A stretch of 64,000 nt of DNA, taken from contig DASREL010000015.1 of assembly GCA_035652075.1 (NCBI GenBank), forward strand, positions 90,576-154,575, read 5' to 3'. A program made the translations under genes and the position numbers. The stretch comes from Gp6-AA45 sp035652075. GTDB taxonomy: Bacteria > Acidobacteriota > Vicinamibacteria > Vicinamibacterales > CAVVIG01. Numbering within the stretch: the first letter of the stretch is position 1; every line of letters begins with the position of its first letter. Under the pieces are notes generated by a model. That model did no database searches and was not told where the DNA came from. It was given only the letters and a program-made list of their open reading frames with translations. Below, piece by piece: positions 33,742 through 42,897 of this stretch.

Positions 33742-35489
33742 AACAATTGTCCGACGTCGCCGAGCATCGCTTTTCGGATCAACGGCAGCGGCAACGGACC
33801 GAGTTTGATGAACGCATCGTGGAAGCCGCCGAGCGAGTACGCGGCGCCCTGCTTCGCCTTGTAGTCGTCGCGGAGTTTCAGGATCATCAGCTTGCCCATC
33901 GTGTAGTAGCCGTAGAGCGCGTCGGAGGTGCCGCGCTTCGCTTCCGATACGGCGACGGGGTGCGGCTGGTGACCGGCCGTCTCGAACAGCTTCGTCGCTT
34001 CGTCGACCGTCATCCCCTGCGTGTGCATCTTGATGCCGACGATGAAGCGGACGTCGCGCAGCAGCGCATCCTGCAACTGCGCGAGCCGGTACTTCGGTTC
34101 GCCGGCATGGAATCCTTCGTCGAGCATCATCTGCTCGGCGTAGTGCGCCCAGCCTTCCGCATTCGACGCGGCGCCAAAGACCTTCCGCACGTCGGACGGA
34201 AAATCCTTCGCATACAGGAACTGAATGTAGTGCCCGGGATAGACCTCGTGGACCGACACGTTCGCGATCGCAGCGTAGTACCACTGCCGCATGAAGTCGT
34301 CCTGCTCCGCCTTCTTCCACCGCGGATCCGGCAGCGTCATGTTGTAGAAGGCAGCGAGCTTCGCCTTCTCGAACGGCCCCGGCGTGTCCATGGACGCAGA
34401 CGTCGTCGATCGCATGAAGGGTGGTGTTTCTTTCACCGTTGCGGGATCGGATGGCGGAATCGTGACGATCTTCTTCTCGACGATGAACTGGCGGATCGAA
34501 TCGAGCGTCTGCTGCGTCGTCGCCAGCAGTTTATCCGCCGGAGGATGATCCGTTTGAATCGAGGCGAGGACCGCGTCGGCTGATTTCTTCGGGCCGATCT
34601 GCTTCGCCGTCTCCTGGAACGCCGCCTCGTTCTTTTCTCGATCCTTGTCCGCGATCGCGAGCAAATCCGTGGGCGCCATGTCGATCATCTCGTTGGCCGC
34701 CAGCGCGGCACGGTAGAGATCGGTGCCGTAGGCGAACGACCCGTTCGATTTCGGCAGCAGCGTGTCGTGCAGGAATGTCTTGTAGTCGCTTAAGGCCGCC
34801 ATCACGGCGTCGTTCGCTGACCTGAACTCGTCGAGGAGCGCTTTGTCGGTGACGTCGGCAAACGCCGCCGGCAGATCGTTCTTGAAGAACCGGATATTGC
34901 CGTCAATTTGTTCGATGGCGATCTCGGTGTAGATCTTCGGCGGATCGGTCAGGTTCTTCCGCGCGTCGGCGAGAACGCCGGGCATCTTCTTCTCGCGGGC
35001 AATCAGTGCTTTCAACCGGTCGGCCGGCGGAGCGAAGTTGCGCTTCATGATGACGTACGCAGCGTTCGTCACGGCGCCGCTGTACATGTCGGGATCCTTC
35101 GTCCACTGCCTGATCCGATCGAGCGAAATGATCCCGGCTTGGAGCGACCGGTCCACCTGCTCGTAGTCGAGATACTTCTCCGGTGTCAGCGTCGTCGCAT
35201 CGAGAGCACGCAGTTGCGTCTGGAATGCCTTCAGCGCCTCGACTTCTCCGCGCACCGCGGCCTCGGACATGTCCTCGAGCTGCGCGTCGTACTGGTGCAG
35301 GCCGAGATCGGTCGACTGACTCGGATGGCGCTTGTAGTGGTCGTCGAGGACGTGTCGCGCGAGCTCGGCGAACTTCGCGTCGTTGGACACCGGGGTCTGC
35401 GATTGCGGCGCCGACGAACACGCGATCGTCAGGGCGACCGCAACTGCACCTGCAACTGTCCCTGCAACTGCAGCTGCCAACTGTTTCAA
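33738..35489 (-). CDS. DUF885 family lipoprotein (putative metallopeptidase)
   Basis: 583 residues with a lipoprotein signal (lipobox TIAC at about 21-24) and the DUF885 hallmarks VHEVYPGHYIQ (about 415-425) and NAEGWAHYAEQM. HExxxGH plus a downstream E resembles zinc peptidases, and related proteins behave as carboxypeptidase-like enzymes. Residues 1-20 (MKQLAAAVAGTVAGAVAVAL) are encoded by GCAGTTG-type repeat words (35441-35484), so the signal peptide is repeat-derived. It overlaps the upstream propeller gene by 4 nt and the TonB receptor gene end by 4 nt. Confidence 0.87.
   Translation of the reverse strand: MKQLAAAVAGTVAGAVAVALTIACSSAPQSQTPVSNDAKFAELARHVLDDHYKRHPSQSTDLGLHQYDAQLEDMSEAAVRGEVEALKAFQTQLRALDATTLTPEKYLDYEQVDRSLQAGIISLDRIRQWTKDPDMYSGAVTNAAYVIMKRNFAPPADRLKALIAREKKMPGVLADARKNLTDPPKIYTEIAIEQIDGNIRFFKNDLPAAFADVTDKALLDEFRSANDAVMAALSDYKTFLHDTLLPKSNGSFAYGTDLYRAALAANEMIDMAPTDLLAIADKDREKNEAAFQETAKQIGPKKSADAVLASIQTDHPPADKLLATTQQTLDSIRQFIVEKKIVTIPPSDPATVKETPPFMRSTTSASMDTPGPFEKAKLAAFYNMTLPDPRWKKAEQDDFMRQWYYAAIANVSVHEVYPGHYIQFLYAKDFPSDVRKVFGAASNAEGWAHYAEQMMLDEGFHAGEPKYRLAQLQDALLRDVRFIVGIKMHTQGMTVDEATKLFETAGHQPHPVAVSEAKRGTSDALYGYYTMGKLMILKLRDDYKAKQGAAYSLGGFHDAFIKLGPLPLPLIRKAMLGDVGQLF
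35441..35484 (-). repeat. GCAGTTG word repeat forming a signal peptide
   Basis: CAACTGC/CAACTGT words at 35441, 35453, 35465 and CCAACTG at 35478 (read GCAGTTG on the coding strand). Same word family as the dense array at 63088-63190. Confidence 0.75.
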
Positions 35490-36598
35490 CGCTTCTTCCC
35501 CTTCCCGAACTGATCGCCGGCGCTGACGGGCTTGCCGCCGGCAAAATCGATTTCGAGCAGTTTCTCGCTTTCCGCGTTCGCGCCGGTCTCGTCCTGCAAC
35601 GTCGCCACGATCTGTTTCGTCTTGACGTCGACGACGTCCCCGGTCGACGGATACGCGAGCGTGCCATCGATGCCGAAGGTGATCCAGCCGGGCTCATCGC
35701 GGACCTTGACGCTCGTCTTCATCACGGGCGGCATTTTCGTCGCATCGAAGATGCGGAGGTAGTTGTTCGCGTTGTCGGCGATCCAGATCTCGCTCTCGTC
35801 CTGTGTCATCGCGATGCCGTGGCTCGGGATGCCGTGCGTCGGCGAACGGCCCGGCGTCACGCCCGGCACCTCGACGTGGCCGACGATCGCGCCCGTCTTG
35901 AGATCCGCGATTTCGAAGCCAAGGAAATCGTTGATGTTCGCGAACAGCAACGTCTGCGTGCCGTTGAACGTGAAGGGCCGAACCATGTTGCCGAACGGTC
36001 CGAGCTCTTTGACGATCGTCCGCGTCTTCGCATCGACAACCGACATCGTCCGTGTGTCGCCTTCGGCCTCGAAGTAGACGCGGGTCCCGTCGTCGGAGAA
36101 CTGCGTGTTGTGCGGGCGGCCGGGCTTGTCGATCGTCGTGATCATGTCGCCCGTTTTCGCGTCGGCAACGACCCATTTCGGCGCGCCGAGCTCCGGTGCA
36201 TAGATCGTTGTGCCGTCCGGGGACAGCGCGATGCGATCCGTGCCGCGATTGTCGTAGCGCTGTTCCCACACGAGTTTGTCGGTCACCAGATCGTACGCGG
36301 CGACGCGACGGCTCGTGGACACGTACAAGCGCGCCGTCCCAGCATGCGCGGCAATCCCTTTGATGGCTTCCTGCCGGCCGTCTTCGGGTGGCGCACCCTG
36401 CAGCGGGATGCGTTTGACGAACTTGTGTCCGTGTTCGATATCGAACACGAGGATGCCGGCGCCGCCGTACTTCATGTTGTTGCCGCCGCCAACGCCAGGC
36501 AACGCGGCGTAAATGAACTTCTGCCGTTGCTGCGCGTGATCACGGACGGCGAGAAGAATGGCGATGACGACCACAAGAATCGGGAAGAGCTTTTTCAT
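35486..36598 (-). CDS. Secreted YncE/quinoprotein-like beta-propeller
   Basis: 370 residues from ATG 36598 (MKKLFPILVVVIAILLAV signal). Seven-bladed propeller repeats are visible: RIALSPDGTTIYAPELGAPK, NTQFSDDGTRVYFEAEGD, HGIAMTQDESEIWIADNANN. Such proteins bind ligands or act as scaffolds; no PQQ-binding motif is evident. It is coupled to the DUF885 gene by a 4-nt overlap. TATAGT lies 7 nt before the start; the longer frame upstream is noncoding. Confidence 0.82.
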   Translation of the reverse strand: MKKLFPILVVVIAILLAVRDHAQQRQKFIYAALPGVGGGNNMKYGGAGILVFDIEHGHKFVKRIPLQGAPPEDGRQEAIKGIAAHAGTARLYVSTSRRVAAYDLVTDKLVWEQRYDNRGTDRIALSPDGTTIYAPELGAPKWVVADAKTGDMITTIDKPGRPHNTQFSDDGTRVYFEAEGDTRTMSVVDAKTRTIVKELGPFGNMVRPFTFNGTQTLLFANINDFLGFEIADLKTGAIVGHVEVPGVTPGRSPTHGIPSHGIAMTQDESEIWIADNANNYLRIFDATKMPPVMKTSVKVRDEPGWITFGIDGTLAYPSTGDVVDVKTKQIVATLQDETGANAESEKLLEIDFAGGKPVSAGDQFGKGKKR

Positions 36599-36605
36599 AC
36601 GGCGA

Positions 36606-36613
36606 ACTATAAT
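36606..36613. promoter_or_regulatory. Overlapping divergent -10 boxes
   Basis: ACTATAAT: on the minus strand TATAGT (36611-36606) is 7 nt from ATG 36598; on the plus strand TATAAT (36608-36613) is 9 nt from ATG 36623. The whole intergenic interval is 24 nt, so both transcripts must be leaderless or nearly so and probably exclude each other. Confidence 0.6.
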
Positions 36614-36622
36614 CCGAACGCG

Positions 36623-37105
36623 ATGCTCGTAACGATTCTTGCGCTGTTGCTCGGCGTCCAATCGCTCGACACGTTGTCGTTCATGCAGGGCAAGTGGATC
36701 GGCGAAGGGACGAGCGAAATGGGCGCCGGCGCCGGCTATTTCACGTTCGAGCCCGACCTCGCTGGGAAGATATGGGTGCGTCGCAACCATGCCGAGTATC
36801 CGGGCCAGAACGGCGCGAAACCCGCCGTGCACGACGATCTGATGATCGTGTATCTCGACGGCGCGTCGACGCGCGCGTTCTACACCGACACCGAGGGCCA
36901 CGTGATTCCGTACGTCGTGTCGATGTCAGCGGATGAACAGACGGTGACGTTCATCAGCGAGCCGCAACCCAAGCAGCCGCGCTATCGATTGACGTATGTG
37001 AGACTCGAGCCGGGACGGATGACCGTCACGCTCGAAATGGCGCAGCCGGATCATCCCGATCAGTTTTCGCGGATTGTCGAAGGGCGCGTCAGAAAGACAC
37101 CGTGA
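36623..37105 (+). CDS. DUF6265-like small secreted protein
   Basis: 160 residues: short signal (MLVTILALLLGVQS), then LSFMQGKWIGEGTSEMGAGA and a lipocalin-like set of strands (AFYTDTEGHVIPYVVSMSAD, QTVTFISEP, YRLTYVRLEPGRMTVTLEM). This pattern (MxGxWxG...E.W....) is seen in DUF6265/DUF1579-type beta-barrel proteins of unknown role. The start is ATG 36623, close behind a TATAAT box; the long open frame upstream of it is an antisense shadow of the propeller gene. Confidence 0.75.
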   Translation: MLVTILALLLGVQSLDTLSFMQGKWIGEGTSEMGAGAGYFTFEPDLAGKIWVRRNHAEYPGQNGAKPAVHDDLMIVYLDGASTRAFYTDTEGHVIPYVVSMSADEQTVTFISEPQPKQPRYRLTYVRLEPGRMTVTLEMAQPDHPDQFSRIVEGRVRKTP

Positions 37106-37106
37106 G

Positions 37107-37733
37107 TCAGCGCGGCAAATTGAAGTTGACCGTCACGGTCACGATCCCCTCGTACGGAATCGGCGTGTAGCGCCACTGCTTCACCGCCTGAATCGCGGCC
37201 TGCGCGAACTGATCGTTGGTCGCTGATTTCACGGTGACGTCGCCGATCGTGCCGTCGCGGTGGATGATCGCGTCGAGCACGACCGTGCCGGGCATCCGCG
37301 CCTGTTCCATCAATCGTGGATACGTCGGCGTCACCTTGTTGAGCAACGTCAATCCGGCGCCGGTTCCGAGATTCACCGGTCCCGATCCGGTTCCTGCACC
37401 CTGCACGCCTGCGGCGGCGCCGGTCCCCTGTCCCGTGTTCTGCGCCTGATCCCTCGACACCGCCGTCGCGCGCGTCATCTGGCTCGGCGTCGTTTTCTTC
37501 GGCGCTTGTGCGGGCGCCGGCTTCGGCTGCGCCGTACCCGCCGTGCCTACCGGTCCAGGGTTGAATGCCGCGATGCCGATTTGTGTCGTCGACCCGGCTG
37601 GATTCATTCGCACCGGATGAGGTTTGAAGAACAGCACAAACGCCGCGATGACGAGGGCGTAAATCGCCCACGTAACGGCGTACATGCGGCGTTCTTGCGG
37701 TATGTGGGTACCCGACTCGTTGAGGAACGCCAT
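37107..37733 (-). CDS. TonB-family energy transducer
   Basis: 208 residues: one N-terminal transmembrane helix (about 17-36), a Pro/Ala/Gln-rich periplasmic spacer (about 60-125), and a TonB C-terminal domain (VTPTYPRLMEQARMPGTVVL to AIQAVKQWRYTPIPYEG). It transmits proton-motive force from ExbBD to outer-membrane receptors such as the one at 30664. ExbB/ExbD are not in the window. It is convergent with the 36623 gene, 1 nt apart. Confidence 0.88.
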   Translation of the reverse strand: MAFLNESGTHIPQERRMYAVTWAIYALVIAAFVLFFKPHPVRMNPAGSTTQIGIAAFNPGPVGTAGTAQPKPAPAQAPKKTTPSQMTRATAVSRDQAQNTGQGTGAAAGVQGAGTGSGPVNLGTGAGLTLLNKVTPTYPRLMEQARMPGTVVLDAIIHRDGTIGDVTVKSATNDQFAQAAIQAVKQWRYTPIPYEGIVTVTVNFNLPR

Positions 37734-37783
37734 GGTTGAGTAATCAGAGCAATCGGAGTGCCACCACCTCGGACGTCCCTGGA

Positions 37784-37880
37784 GTCAGACTGGGGTCAGA
37801 CTGGGGTCAGACTGGGGTCAGACTGGGGTCAGACTCGGGTCAGACTCGTCAGACTCGGGTCAGACTCGGGTCAGACTCGG
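37784..37880 (+). repeat. Nine-copy GTCAGACT array, 11-bp period
   Basis: GTCAGACT begins at 37784, 37795, 37806, 37817, 37828, 37839, 37848, 37859 and 37870. Spacers are GGG (four copies), then CGG, with one shortened unit. The 11-bp period would put copies on nearly the same helix face. The array sits in the 211-nt gap between the divergent tonB-like and PadR genes. Confidence 0.9.
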
Positions 37881-37903
37881 GCCGCACTCGCGCCGGAACA
37901 TGC

Positions 37904-37941
37904 CGTAGACGGCCTACGTCTATAGCCGTAGACTGTCTACG
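37904..37941. promoter_or_regulatory. PadR operator candidates
   Basis: CGTAG-ACGGC-CTACG (37904-37918) and the perfect 15-bp palindrome CGTAGACTGTCTACG (37927-37941), with TAGACG/CGTCTA arms (37906-37922) overlapping the first. The second ends 3 nt before the PadR ATG and contains TAGACT, a possible -10 box 10 nt before the start. This fits autorepression by PadR. Confidence 0.65.
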
Positions 37942-37944
37942 ACT

Positions 37945-38304
37945 ATGGCCAAACGCTCAGACGAAGAACGCCTGGAGTTGCTCCAGGGCACGCTCGACAT
38001 GCTGATCCTCCGCACGCTGCAGTGGGGTCCGCACCACGGCCACGGCATCGGCCAGGCGATCCGCACACAGTCCGATGATCTGCTGAAAGTCGAGACCGGA
38101 TCGCTCTATCCCGCCCTGCACCGCCTCGTGAAACGCGGGTGGCTGAAAGCGGAATGGGGAATCAGCGAAGCCAACCAGCGTGCGCGCTTCTATCAGCTGA
38201 CGGCCGAAGGCAAAGCGCAGCTCGTGCGCGAGCGCGATCGGTGGGCGCAACTCGTGGACGCAATCGGACGGATCATGAACCCCGCTCGGACGGCGAAGGA
38301 GTAG
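37945..38304 (+). CDS. PadR-family transcriptional regulator
   Basis: 119 residues. Typical PadR N-terminal winged helix (LLQGTLDMLILRTLQWGPHH, GHGIGQAIRTQ, TGSLYPALHRLVKRGWLKAE, RFYQLTAEGKAQL) with a short C-terminal dimerisation helix, i.e. the s1/s2 small type. It lies 3 nt before the duplicated-permease gene, the standard acidobacterial PadR-permease pair, and probably controls that operon. Confidence 0.93.
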   Translation: MAKRSDEERLELLQGTLDMLILRTLQWGPHHGHGIGQAIRTQSDDLLKVETGSLYPALHRLVKRGWLKAEWGISEANQRARFYQLTAEGKAQLVRERDRWAQLVDAIGRIMNPARTAKE

Positions 38305-38307
38305 CGC

Positions 38308-40935
38308 ATGGGACCACGCGACGACGAACTCGACGACGAGATCCGCGGACACCTGGCGATCGAGGAGCAGCAGCGACGCGAGCGCGGCGAGGACCCGGCG
38401 TCGGCTCGCCTCGGCGCGCTGAAGGATTTCGGCAACGTCACGCTGACGCGCGATGACATCAGGCGCGTCTGGCGTCCGCAGTGGTTCGACTCCCTGGACG
38501 CTCTCGTCCGCGACATGCGATTCGCGTTTCGATCCCTGATGCGCGTGAAAGGCCTGGCGCTGACCGTCGTCGTCACGCTCGCGCTCGGGATCGGCGCCAA
38601 CGCCGCCATCTTCAGCGTGGTACGCGGCGTCCTGCTGCGACCGCTCGTCAATCGCGACGAAACCCGTCTCGTCTACATTCGCCAGGCACGACCGGGGACA
38701 TCAACCGCGAACTTGAATTTCTCGGTGCCGGAGATCCGGGACATCCGGTCCCGCACGAAGACGATTGCGGCGCTCGGTGAATTTTCGACGCTCGACTTCA
38801 ACCTGGTCGGCGTGCTCGGCGAGCCGCGCATCGTCAAAGCCGGTGTCGTCAACGGCGCATTCTTCGACGTGATGGGTCTGCGCCCGGTGCTCGGCCGCTT
38901 GATCGACGCCCACGACGATGGACCGAAAGCAGCGCCGGTGCTGGTGCTGACGTACCGGTTCTGGAACGAGTTGCTGAACGGCGATCCGTCGATTGTCGGT
39001 AAGGTCGTCCGTCTCGGTCCCAGTGCCGCGACGGTCATCGGCGTGCTCGAGCCATCCGTGCCGTACCCGACCGACACGCAAGTCATCGCGAACATGGTGT
39101 CGAGCCCGCACCACCTCGGTGCAACGATGGTCACCAATCGCACGCACCGGATGACCGAGCTGTTCGGCCGTCTGACGCCCGGAGCCACGATCGACGACGC
39201 GCGCGCAGAGCTCGCGTCGATCGAAACCGCGCTCGTCCACGAACATCCGGAGGATTACTCGAAGCGCGCGCCGACCGTCCTCACGGTCAACACGCTGCGC
39301 GAGCAGATTGCGGCGCCGGCCCGGACGATTCTCTTCGTGCTGCTCGCGGCCGCCGCCGTCATCTTCATCATCGCCTGCTCGAACGTCGCCAACCTGATCC
39401 TCGCGCGATCGGTGCGCCGCGAGGGCGAACTCGCCGTCAGAGCGGCGCTCGGCGCTGGAACCGGCGCGCTGCGGCGCACGCTGCTCGCGGAAAGCATCGT
39501 GTTGTGCGGCGCCGGCGCCGTGTTCGGCGTCGTCCTCGCCCGCCCGCTCGTCGGCGCGATCGGACGATATGCCGGACGCTATTCGATCCGCGCGCTCGAC
39601 GTCCCGGTGGACAGCACGGTGTTGTTCGTCGGCGTCGGCCTCGCGATTGCCGCGGCCATCCTCCTCGCGTACGTGCCTCGGCTGCCGTCGGCGCACGCGC
39701 CGAACGGACTCGGGCTCGCGAGCAGCGGTGTTCGTCTGACGCCGGGCACGAACCGTCGTCTTCGGATGTTCGCCACGGTGCAGATCGCATTTTCGTTCGT
39801 GCTGCTGGCTGGCGCGAGCATGCTCGTCACGACGCTCGTCACGTTGCAGTCCGCGGACACCGGTCTCGACATGCACCATGTGCTCGCGTTCGACATCCCG
39901 ACGGCGGCGACGGGCGTGGTCGGTCCGGCGCAGGTCGCGTTTTTCGCCGAAGCGCCGCGCCGGATCGCGGCGCTGCCTGGCGTGGAATCGGCGGCCATCG
40001 GCAGCACCGTCCCGTGGCGGGACGCCGGGGCCACGCTGCGCATCCAGTTCGCCGTCGAGGGGTATACGCCGCCGCACGGCGAAGAAAATCCGATCGCCGA
40101 CATGCGCGTCGTCAGCCCGCATTTCTTCACGACGCTCGGCGTCCCGATCCTCGAGGGACACGATTTCTCCGACGACGACACGCAGACGGTCATCGTCAAT
40201 CAGACGTTCGCGCAGCGTTTGTTCCCGAACGGCGATGTGCTCAACCGATCCGTGCACTGGACCGGTTCGCTCGCGAAGATGATGGGCCAGGACACGCCGC
40301 GCCGGATCGTCGCGGTAGTCGCTGATTTGGATGACGAGCATCTCGTGCGCGAACCAACGCCCATCGTCTACCACACGGTGCGCGACCTGCCGATGGCGGC
40401 GGGACGGCTGTTTGTGCGAACCGACGGCGATGCGTACGCGCTGGTGCCGGCGGTGACGCGCGCGATCCGGCAGCTCTCGCCGGATCAGCCGGTCGAACAT
40501 GCGGCGACGCTCGAAGACGTGCGCGCGCAGGTCTTGTCGCCCGAGCGCGTCGACGCATTCGTCTTCTCGACGTTCGCCGGCATCGCGCTGCTCATTGCCG
40601 TCGTCGGGGTGGCCGGCGTGCTCGCATTTTCAGTCAGCGCGCGGACGCGCGAGTTTGGCATTCGCCTGGCCGTGGGATCGGCGCCGCTGCAGATCCTCAC
40701 GCAGGTGCTGTCGGAAGGCGCAGGCATCGCCGCCGTCGGCATCGTGACCGGGATGATCGCCGGATTTGCGCTCTCCCGCATCGCCGTCCGCCTTGTCGGA
40801 ACAGTGCAGCTGCCGAGTAGCGTCGCTATCGTGGCGGCGACGACGCTGCTCGCCGCGGCGGCGATCGTCGCGTCGTTGATGCCCGCAGCGCGCGCGTCAC
40901 GTGTCGACGTGCTGCAGGCGCTACGGTCGGAGTGA
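38308..40935 (+). CDS. Acidobacterial duplicated orphan permease (MacB/FtsX-like)
   Basis: 875 residues: a cytoplasmic N-terminal segment (1-75), then two copies of the MacB periplasmic core plus FtsX domain. Helices are near 85-105, about 345-470 (IIACSNVANLILARSVRREG signature), 490-515 and 750-870 (second FtsX domain, ARTREFGIRLAVGSAPLQI). Such proteins lack a dedicated ATPase gene beside them, as here. They may couple to housekeeping LolD/MacB-type ATPases or act as mechanosensory complexes; the true role is unsettled. Confidence 0.9.
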   Translation: MGPRDDELDDEIRGHLAIEEQQRRERGEDPASARLGALKDFGNVTLTRDDIRRVWRPQWFDSLDALVRDMRFAFRSLMRVKGLALTVVVTLALGIGANAAIFSVVRGVLLRPLVNRDETRLVYIRQARPGTSTANLNFSVPEIRDIRSRTKTIAALGEFSTLDFNLVGVLGEPRIVKAGVVNGAFFDVMGLRPVLGRLIDAHDDGPKAAPVLVLTYRFWNELLNGDPSIVGKVVRLGPSAATVIGVLEPSVPYPTDTQVIANMVSSPHHLGATMVTNRTHRMTELFGRLTPGATIDDARAELASIETALVHEHPEDYSKRAPTVLTVNTLREQIAAPARTILFVLLAAAAVIFIIACSNVANLILARSVRREGELAVRAALGAGTGALRRTLLAESIVLCGAGAVFGVVLARPLVGAIGRYAGRYSIRALDVPVDSTVLFVGVGLAIAAAILLAYVPRLPSAHAPNGLGLASSGVRLTPGTNRRLRMFATVQIAFSFVLLAGASMLVTTLVTLQSADTGLDMHHVLAFDIPTAATGVVGPAQVAFFAEAPRRIAALPGVESAAIGSTVPWRDAGATLRIQFAVEGYTPPHGEENPIADMRVVSPHFFTTLGVPILEGHDFSDDDTQTVIVNQTFAQRLFPNGDVLNRSVHWTGSLAKMMGQDTPRRIVAVVADLDDEHLVREPTPIVYHTVRDLPMAAGRLFVRTDGDAYALVPAVTRAIRQLSPDQPVEHAATLEDVRAQVLSPERVDAFVFSTFAGIALLIAVVGVAGVLAFSVSARTREFGIRLAVGSAPLQILTQVLSEGAGIAAVGIVTGMIAGFALSRIAVRLVGTVQLPSSVAIVAATTLLAAAAIVASLMPAARASRVDVLQALRSE

Positions 40936-40937
40936 TC

Positions 40938-41444
40938 ATGCAGCACGAGGTCTTAGCCGAGCGACATCACACCGCGATGATCGCAGGGCTCTTTTATCTC
41001 GGCACGTTCGTCACTGGCTTCCTCGCGTTTGGCGCCGGCGCCAGCGCAACGGTCGCGAATCTCCTCGCGACGTTGTGCTACGTGGGCGTGACCGTGCTGT
41101 TCTACCGGCTCTTCGCGCCGGTCAACCCGACTCTGTCGCTCGTCGCGGCGATGTTCAGCGCGATCGGCTGCATCCTCGGCTTTCTCGCGCCGTTCCACAT
41201 CACGATTTCAATTGGCGCGCTTCCGTTTTTCGGCGTCTACTGCATCTTGATCGGCTATCTGATCGTCGAGTCGACGTTCATGCCGACGTGGCTCGGCGTC
41301 GCGCTGATGATCGGCGGCCTGAGCTGGTTGACGTTTGCGTCGCCGGCGCTGACGGCGAAGCTCCGGCCGTTCAACTTCGCGCCGGGCATCCTCGCCGAGG
41401 CGGCATTGACCGTCTGGCTGCTCGCCAAAGGCCGCACCTCGTGA
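40938..41444 (+). CDS. DUF4386-like membrane protein A
   Basis: 168 residues with about six hydrophobic segments. ERHHTAMIAGLFYLGTFVTG at the start and FMPTWLGVALMIGGLSWL near the end match the DUF4386 pattern (RxAGxxYL ... Px.LG.L...G). ATG 40938 follows the permease stop by 2 nt (GTG 40932 would overlap it). It is probably part of the PadR operon. Function unknown. Confidence 0.7.
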   Translation: MQHEVLAERHHTAMIAGLFYLGTFVTGFLAFGAGASATVANLLATLCYVGVTVLFYRLFAPVNPTLSLVAAMFSAIGCILGFLAPFHITISIGALPFFGVYCILIGYLIVESTFMPTWLGVALMIGGLSWLTFASPALTAKLRPFNFAPGILAEAALTVWLLAKGRTS

Positions 41445-41938
41445 CGATCCGCACGAACGCGCGCGTCGCCGGCGTGACGTTCCTCGTGTACATCGCTGCG
41501 GGCATCGCACCGATGGCGCAGCCACTCGGTCCGCTCGCGCACGTCGTGTCGCAGCTCCTGCAATGTTTTTCCGCGCTGACGCTTGCGGCGACGCTCTACG
41601 CGATCACCAAGGGTGAAGACGAGGATCTCGCACGGTTCGCGATGATGTGCCGCGTCGGCGAAGGCGTGCTCGGCGCGACGACGGGAACGAACGTCGACAT
41701 CGGCGCGACGTTCTTCGCGGTCGGCAGCACGATCTTCGCGTATCTGCTGTTGCGCGGCCGGATCATCCCAACCGTGCTCGGCTGGATTGGCGTCGCCGCG
41801 TCGCTGCTCCTCGTCGTTTGCCTGCCGGCGCACGCCGCCGGTCTGCTGCCGAAGCCGCTCGGCATGGGCATGTGGCTGCCCATGCTTGTGTTCGAAGTCT
41901 CGCTGGCGCTGCTCTGGATCGTCCGGCCGCCGCGATGA
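41441..41938 (+). CDS. DUF4386-like membrane protein B
   Basis: 165 residues with four or five hydrophobic segments. The layout repeats protein A: TNARVAGVTFLVYIAAGIAP at the start and RGRIIPTVLGWIGVAASLLL late. GTG 41441 overlaps the preceding stop (GTGA) and the stop overlaps the next start (ATGA). The two similar proteins side by side suggest an old duplication and possibly a heterodimer. Confidence 0.68.
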   Translation: MTIRTNARVAGVTFLVYIAAGIAPMAQPLGPLAHVVSQLLQCFSALTLAATLYAITKGEDEDLARFAMMCRVGEGVLGATTGTNVDIGATFFAVGSTIFAYLLLRGRIIPTVLGWIGVAASLLLVVCLPAHAAGLLPKPLGMGMWLPMLVFEVSLALLWIVRPPR

Positions 41939-42897
41939 AGGCCGTCGTCTGGACGGCGTACGGCCCACCCGATCTGCTGCAGGTACGTGACACACCGATT
42001 CCGACGCCTGCCGACGATGACGTCCTGATTCGAGTCCGCGCGACATCGATCAATCCATTCGATTGGCACATGATGCGCGGCGAACCGTTCCCGACGCGGC
42101 TCATGAGTGGACTCCGATCGCCGAAGCTGCAACTCGGTCGTGATGTCGCGGGCGTGGTCGAAACCGTCGGCGCCAAGGTAACCGAGTTCAAGCCTGGTGA
42201 CGAGGTATTCGGCTGCTGCCGCGGCGGCGCGTTTGCGGAGTACGTCTGCTCGCCGACGAAATTGCTCGCCCCGAAGCCGACGCGATTGACGTTCGAGGAA
42301 GCGGGCGCGGTCGGCATCGCCGGCTTTACCGCGTTGATCGCGGTCCGCGATAAGGGACAGGTGCGCGCCGGTCAGCGCGTCCTGATCAACGGCGCCGCGG
42401 GTGGCGTCGGCACGTTTGCCGTTCAGATCGCACAAGCGCAGGGCGCGGAGGTGACGGCCGTCTGCAGTACAACGAATGTCGATCTGGTTCGATCGCTCGG
42501 CGCCGATCACGTCGTCGACTACACGCGCGACGATTTCACGGCCGGCAGCGCCCGCTACGACGTCATCCTCGACAACGTCTCGACGCGCTCGCTCGCGGCG
42601 TGCCGGCGCGTGTTGAAACCGGGCGGCATCCACGTCGCCGTTGGCGCGCTGTCGATGTGGCGCATCGCGACGAGGCTGCTTGCGGCGCCCATTGTCTCGC
42701 GCCTGTCATCGAAAAGACTCGTCCCGGCCATGGTCGCGCCAGGCAAGTCCGATCTCCTCGCGTTGTCGGAGCTGCTCGAGACGGGCACGGTCCGCCCGGC
42801 GATCGACCGCGTCTATCCGTTGGTCGACATCGTCGAGGCGATGCGGTACGTAGAAACCGGTCACGCGCGCGCGAAGGTCGTGATGACCGTCGTATGA
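41935..42897 (+). CDS. NAD(P)-dependent zinc-free alcohol dehydrogenase / quinone oxidoreductase (MDR)
   Basis: 320 residues. Medium-chain reductase: N-terminal GroES-like domain (KAVVWTAYGPPDLLQVRDTP), then a Rossmann domain with GAAGGVGTFAVQIAQAQGAE. No zinc-site Cys/His set is present, so it fits the zeta-crystallin/QOR branch that reduces quinones or enones with NADPH. It is translationally coupled to the DUF4386-like gene before it. Confidence 0.9.
   Translation: MKAVVWTAYGPPDLLQVRDTPIPTPADDDVLIRVRATSINPFDWHMMRGEPFPTRLMSGLRSPKLQLGRDVAGVVETVGAKVTEFKPGDEVFGCCRGGAFAEYVCSPTKLLAPKPTRLTFEEAGAVGIAGFTALIAVRDKGQVRAGQRVLINGAAGGVGTFAVQIAQAQGAEVTAVCSTTNVDLVRSLGADHVVDYTRDDFTAGSARYDVILDNVSTRSLAACRRVLKPGGIHVAVGALSMWRIATRLLAAPIVSRLSSKRLVPAMVAPGKSDLLALSELLETGTVRPAIDRVYPLVDIVEAMRYVETGHARAKVVMTVV

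Noticed and set aside
36608..36613. TATAAT as a chance match in the 36598/36623 interval
   Set aside because: I considered chance but kept it as a promoter because both strands have a box at the distance seen at many other starts in the window.
37784..37880. CRISPR-like array
   Set aside because: The unit is 8 bases with 1-4 base spacers and there are no unique spacers or cas genes. The same holds for 63088-63190.
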